Of a DNA stretch of 6,478 nucleotides, positions 4,420 to 6,478 are shown in pieces. The stretch lies in assembly GCA_900543345.1 (NCBI GenBank), contig UQRJ01000176.1, positions 1-6,478 of the forward strand. The letters are read 5' to 3'. Made by a program: the position numbers and the translations under genes. The number at the start of each line of letters is the position of its first letter. The stretch's first letter is position 1. Under the pieces are notes generated by a model. It searched no databases. It saw nothing but the letters and a program-made list of their open reading frames with translations, and was not told where the DNA came from. The DNA comes from an uncultured Sporolactobacillus sp. (GTDB lineage: Bacteria; Bacillota; Bacilli; Bacillales; Sporolactobacillaceae).

Positions 4420-4729
4420 GTATTATACCGTTAAAATTTATTCCAATGAGGAAAATTCATGGTTCAAGCAAGAAGAATATGAAAAAGTATTCAGCTTTCT
4501 TCAGGAAAAAGGAGCAAAGTGGACATCGGTAACGAAAGGGGTTATTGGCTACGGGAAAAATCGAGTGATTCAAAAAGAAAAATTTTTTACCTTAACAAAA
4601 AAGATGCCTGTGGTGATCGAAACAATTGTTTCTGCCGATCAATTAGCAACGTTTTTGGCGGGATTGAAACGAGTGATCGACGCCGGCGCCGTATTTACGA
4701 TTCCGGTTCAATTAATGTGGGATCAATAA
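4406..4729 (+). CDS. Single-domain DUF190 (PII-like) protein
   Basis: This is a 107-residue soluble DUF190/PII-like protein, the usual length for one domain. It aligns without gaps to residues 112-210 of the tandem DUF190 protein upstream; about 51 of 99 positions are identical in my manual alignment. Shared blocks are WF.QEEYEKV (residues 19-28), KWTSV.KG (39-46) and the loop GVIGYGKNRV (45-54), with conserved PVVIE and AGAVF.IPVQL later. The start is chosen as ATG 4406 because AGGAGG (4391-4396) is 9 bases upstream; GTG 4400 would leave only 3 bases. It lies 220 bases after crcB2 on the same strand without an intervening terminator, so it is probably the last gene of the fluoride operon, though a private promoter cannot be excluded. 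Its role is inferred only from context: a fluoride- or ion-responsive partner of the channel. Confidence 0.87.
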   Translation: MNQGKYYTVKIYSNEENSWFKQEEYEKVFSFLQEKGAKWTSVTKGVIGYGKNRVIQKEKFFTLTKKMPVVIETIVSADQLATFLAGLKRVIDAGAVFTIPVQLMWDQ

Positions 4730-4804
4730 ATCATGGATCGGCGCGGATGGCCTTCGCCCGTAAAAGTTTTTATCCCGCACAAAACGTCGAGCTCTATCTT
4801 ACAG

Positions 4805-5431
4805 CTAATAAATGATCTCTTGCTGGTTGGGCTGATTCTTATATAAATTCCAGTAGAGTGCTGCTAATTTTTCGGGTGAATAGTTTGTCGCTTCCTTAAT
4901 CGATTGCTGAATCGTTATTATGCCGACGAATAGTCCTTGCTCTTGTAATTCGGCACCAAGAGAAAAGACATAGTTTCTTAGCGCGGCCTTTGATAAAGAC
5001 ATTGATGCGTTTTGGACAGATGGCGTTAAGGCTACGCCGCCGCCTGTTACTAAAATTGCTGAGTGCTCTTTCATTTTAGGTATAGCTTCCCGAACGCAAC
5101 TAATGGCGCCGCCGACGGTAATTGAGAAATCATTTTCCACCTGTTCACGAGTTAAATTTTTCGCATTTTCAATTCTTCTGGCAACTGCGTTATAGATCAG
5201 GACATCGATTTTAGTGATTGAAGCAAACGCTTCAGAGATGCTGCCAGGATCCAGCAAGTCGGCTATATGGTATTTGATCTCAATCCCCTTCAACGTTTGG
5301 ATCTGCTTATTGAGCTGAGATTCATTTCTCCCAAGTAAAATGATTTGGAATCCCTCATGATGAAATTGACGAATGAGAGCCTCGCCCAGCCCTGATTTCC
5401 CTAATCCGACAAGAACAACTGTTTTCTTCAT
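4805..5431 (-). CDS. Classical-fold SDR family protein lacking the catalytic Ser/Tyr
   Basis: The 208-residue Rossmann-fold protein has the glycine-rich loop GLGKSGLG (9-16), R35 in LLGRNESQL (suggesting NADP), the acidic ADLLDP turn (58-62), and YNAVA (80-84) in place of NNAGI. The active-site region reads ILVTGGGVAL (126-135), then MSLSKAAL (144-151). Gly stands where Ser is usual, and M144 replaces the Tyr of YxxxK, while K148 is kept. It resembles a subgroup with a G.GPGLG-type loop and LVTGGG segment, in which the Tyr is often missing. It may bind NADP without acting as an ordinary dehydrogenase. ATG 5431 has AAGAGG 11 bases upstream. The nearest upstream gene on the same strand is the HxlR regulator, a common partner of oxidoreductases. 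It runs convergent to the fluoride operon. Confidence 0.87.
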   Translation of the reverse strand: MKKTVVLVGLGKSGLGEALIRQFHHEGFQIILLGRNESQLNKQIQTLKGIEIKYHIADLLDPGSISEAFASITKIDVLIYNAVARRIENAKNLTREQVENDFSITVGGAISCVREAIPKMKEHSAILVTGGGVALTPSVQNASMSLSKAALRNYVFSLGAELQEQGLFVGIITIQQSIKEATNYSPEKLAALYWNLYKNQPNQQEIIY

Positions 5432-5639
5432 CTGTTTTATCGCCTCTTAGACATTGACGCAACTCCCCTAAAAATAGTTAACTTGCTGCTCGTCAATAAA
5501 ATTATTAAAATTTGTGGCAGGCAGCCGTGCCAAAAGATCTTACCAGGTTCGGCCGCCTATACATAGTGGACAAAACGCTTTCTAGGACGAGAAACGCAAA
5601 AGATGATCGCTGTTGGACGGGTAAGCCCCCTGAAATTGA
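5432..5639. other. Gap between the HxlR and SDR genes
   Basis: This 208-base stretch holds a weak minus-strand -35-like TTGACG (complement of 5491-5496) without a good -10 at the right distance. It also has a short hairpin TGGCA (5515-5519) with TGCCA (5528-5532); on the minus strand this is followed by CAAATTTT and might be a weak terminator of the HxlR gene. If so, the SDR has its own promoter. I see no coding sequence here. Confidence 0.4.
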
Positions 5640-5966
5640 TTAATCGCAGACCGCGTGCTGCAGTGAATTTAAATAGGTCTTTCCCCACTGATTCATCGCT
5701 AATACGATCGGGACCAGCGTTTCACCGATTTCGGTTAACGAATATTCCGTTTTGATCGGAACCGTTTCTGCGTAGATGCTTTTTTGGACAATCCGATCTT
5801 TTTCGAGTTGGTTTAATTGCAGTGACAGCATTCTTCTTGTGCATCGAGGCAAGGCCCTGTTCAGTTGACTAAACCGTGCGGGCCCCTTGATGAGATGACA
5901 AATGATGATGCTTTTCCACTTACCGGCCAAGACGTGAATGGTGCTGTCCAGTGGGCATCTCGGCAT
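5640..5966 (-). CDS. HxlR-family winged-helix transcriptional regulator
   Basis: HxlR proteins are small dimeric winged-helix (MarR-like) regulators; several (YodB, HypR) sense electrophiles, quinones or oxidants through a conserved N-terminal Cys. This protein has that Cys in CPLDSTIHVLAGKWK (residues 4-18), then RFSQLNRALP, the recognition-helix region CTRRMLSLQLNQLEKDRIV, the wing TEYSLTEIGETLVP, and the closing helix MNQWGKTYL. Two or three further Cys could take part in disulfides. I chose ATG 5966 because GGAGG (complement of 5972-5976) is 5 bases upstream, giving 108 residues. In-frame starts at ATG 5990, ATG 5999 or TTG 6005 would add 8 to 13 residues and cannot be excluded. An 8-bp tandem repeat spans the chosen start. 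The SDR gene downstream on the same strand is its most likely target. Confidence 0.88.
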   Translation of the reverse strand: MPRCPLDSTIHVLAGKWKSIIICHLIKGPARFSQLNRALPRCTRRMLSLQLNQLEKDRIVQKSIYAETVPIKTEYSLTEIGETLVPIVLAMNQWGKTYLNSLQHAVCD

Positions 5967-6005
5967 CTCGGCCTCCGCTATTTCTTGCATTCGGCACATC
6001 CCCAA

Positions 6006-6207
6006 TTCTGATATCCATCCGTTGCGCTAGGCACCTAAAACTTAACATAAAAGCTTTCAATAATCAAAAAATTCACCGATCGTCGTGGCATCAATCGGGC
6101 GCCCGGTTAAGGATACTGCTCGCTTGCGAGCATGCTGCTGCGTTCATGTACCATTTTTAATACTAGGTACGATTAAATTCACTTCTTGTGCAACTTGGGG
6201 AAGCGCC
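6006..6207. other. Gene-free stretch upstream of the HxlR gene with three inverted repeats
   Basis: I find no convincing gene. Inverted repeats are CGGGCGCCCG (6096-6105, extended by flanking A-T pairs), TGCTCGC with GCGAGCA (6117-6123 and 6126-6132), and GTACC with GGTAC (6148-6152 and 6166-6170). None has a T-run. The HxlR promoter should be here on the minus strand, but no hexamer pair stands out. Some repeats may be HxlR binding sites. Confidence 0.35.
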
Positions 6208-6213
6208 TATAAT
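6186..6213 (+). promoter_or_regulatory. Candidate promoter with perfect -10
   Basis: TATAAT (6208-6213) is a perfect -10. TTGTGC (6186-6191), 16 bases upstream, is a half-matching -35. The start would fall near 6220, leaving a short leader before the ribosome binding site GGGAGG (6225-6230). Confidence 0.5.
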
Positions 6214-6236
6214 TCAATTTGAAAGGGAGGAAATGA

Positions 6237-6302
6237 TTGATTAAGTTCATGATTCAGCGTCGCGGAAAAGTTCTGATATGGCAACCTTTGCTTTGCCGAT
6301 AA
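6237..6302 (+). CDS. Possible 21-residue leader peptide
   Basis: TTG 6237 is 6 bases after a strong GGGAGG (6225-6230) and encodes MIKFMIQRRGKVLIWQPLLC plus a final R. An in-frame ATG is at 6249, and ATG 6233 gives only three codons. The peptide is short, basic and hydrophobic, and I recognise no family. The stop codon lies in a hairpin, TGCTTT (6289-6294) with AAAGCA (6301-6306), so translation could affect RNA folding as in an attenuator. The promoter and RBS make it more credible than a random ORF, but it is unproven. Confidence 0.33.
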   Translation: MIKFMIQRRGKVLIWQPLLCR

Positions 6303-6323
6303 AGCAGGAGTAGATAGTATTTT

Positions 6324-6352
6324 TTGAAAAATAATAAAAGGATTTATATTAT
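6324..6352 (+). promoter_or_regulatory. Sigma-A promoter of the truncated gene
   Basis: TTGAAA (6324-6329) and TATTAT (6347-6352) are 17 bases apart, a near-ideal sigma-A promoter. The start point should be near 6359, within the inverted repeat at 6352-6375, and about 40 bases before the ATG. Confidence 0.75.
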
Positions 6353-6375
6353 GAATCATCAATTATTATGATTCA
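6352..6375. promoter_or_regulatory. Operator-like inverted repeat at the start point
   Basis: TGAATCAT (6352-6359) and ATGATTCA (6368-6375) are exact reverse complements with an 8-base spacer. The repeat begins at the last base of the -10 element and covers the initiation region, a typical repressor position. It differs from the TTAnTGAT operators of the TetR unit. The binding protein is unknown. Confidence 0.6.
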
Positions 6376-6397
6376 AACTGATAGGAGCGAGGCAAAA

Positions 6398-6440
6398 ATG
6401 TCTGAAGAAAAATTCAATGCCCATGAGCTTGTGTTAATAC
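6398..6440 (+). CDS. First 14 codons of an unidentified gene, cut off by adapter
   Basis: ATG 6398 is preceded by AGGAG (6383-6387) 10 bases upstream and by a good promoter and operator. The genomic part encodes MSEEKFNAHELVLI. From 6441 on, the sequence is adapter, so the residues that follow in this frame (VSYTHLRAHET) are the known translation of Nextera adapter and not protein. Too little remains to name a family. Confidence 0.6.
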
Positions 6441-6478
6441 CTGTCTCTTATACACATCTCCGAGCCCACGAGACCCTA
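6441..6478 (+). other. Illumina Nextera adapter contamination at contig end
   Basis: CTGTCTCTTATACACATCT (6441-6459) is the reverse complement of the 19-bp Tn5 mosaic end. CCGAGCCCACGAGAC (6460-6474) is the rest of the Nextera Read 2 adapter. CCTA (6475-6478) would be the first bases of an i7 index. This is library sequence and not part of the genome. Confidence 0.98.

Noticed and set aside
4741..4778. Intrinsic terminator between the fluoride operon and the convergent SDR gene
   Set aside because: GGC/GCC and TAAAA/TTTTA short repeats occur, but I could not build one stable stem followed by a T-run on either strand.
4519..4815. Alternative plus-strand frame over the second DUF190 gene
   Set aside because: It overlaps a clear DUF190 domain in another frame and has no start signal of its own.
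5951..6160. 69-residue plus-strand frame upstream of and antisense to the HxlR start
   Set aside because: No ribosome binding site or recognisable domain; composition and position look like chance.
6096..6170. Attachment site or transposon end suggested by clustered inverted repeats
   Set aside because: The repeats differ from one another, no flanking direct repeat is seen, and there is no integrase or transposase in the window.

Overview
The window looks like chromosomal DNA of an endospore-forming Bacillota bacterium (Bacillus-like). The main evidence is an almost canonical gerE near the left edge, a gene known only from spore formers. Strong Gram-positive ribosome binding sites (AAGGAGG type), TTG/GTG starts and sigma-A style promoters agree with this. 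I see no mobile element, tRNA, rRNA or CRISPR. The last 38 bases are not genomic: they are an Illumina Nextera transposase adapter plus the start of an index, so the right edge is an assembly or contig end.

Left to right. (1) 1-378: gerE (late mother-cell sporulation regulator) with a sigma-K-like promoter and a strong terminator. (2) 379-626: no convincing gene. (3) 627-2441: a self-contained regulatory unit, made of a TetR-family regulator and an atypical SDR (NAD(P)-binding, epimerase-like) gene. Three near-identical 18-bp operators tie them together, one at the tetR promoter, one just after tetR and one at the SDR promoter; a terminator closes the unit. (4) 2525-4729: a fluoride-response operon. 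An extended -10 promoter leads into a fluoride (crcB-type) riboswitch, then a tandem DUF190 (PII-like) protein, two overlapping CrcB/Fluc subunits and a second, single-domain DUF190 protein. (5) 4805-5966, minus strand: an HxlR-family regulator and a classical-fold SDR lacking the catalytic Ser/Tyr. (6) 6006-6440: a gene-poor stretch with a possible 21-residue leader peptide, a good sigma-A promoter with an inverted-repeat operator at its start point, and the first 14 codons of an unidentified gene cut off by the adapter.

How it works together: the fluoride operon is the best-understood system here. Fluoride binding to the riboswitch should let transcription continue into genes for a two-gene Fluc channel. 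Charge distribution suggests that the two subunits insert in opposite orientations and form an antiparallel heterodimer. The DUF190 proteins that flank the channel genes are probable soluble partners of unknown role; their PII-like fold suggests a sensory or regulatory job. The TetR/SDR and HxlR/SDR pairs look like small inducible modules for detoxifying or modifying organic or electrophilic compounds, but their substrates cannot be read from sequence.
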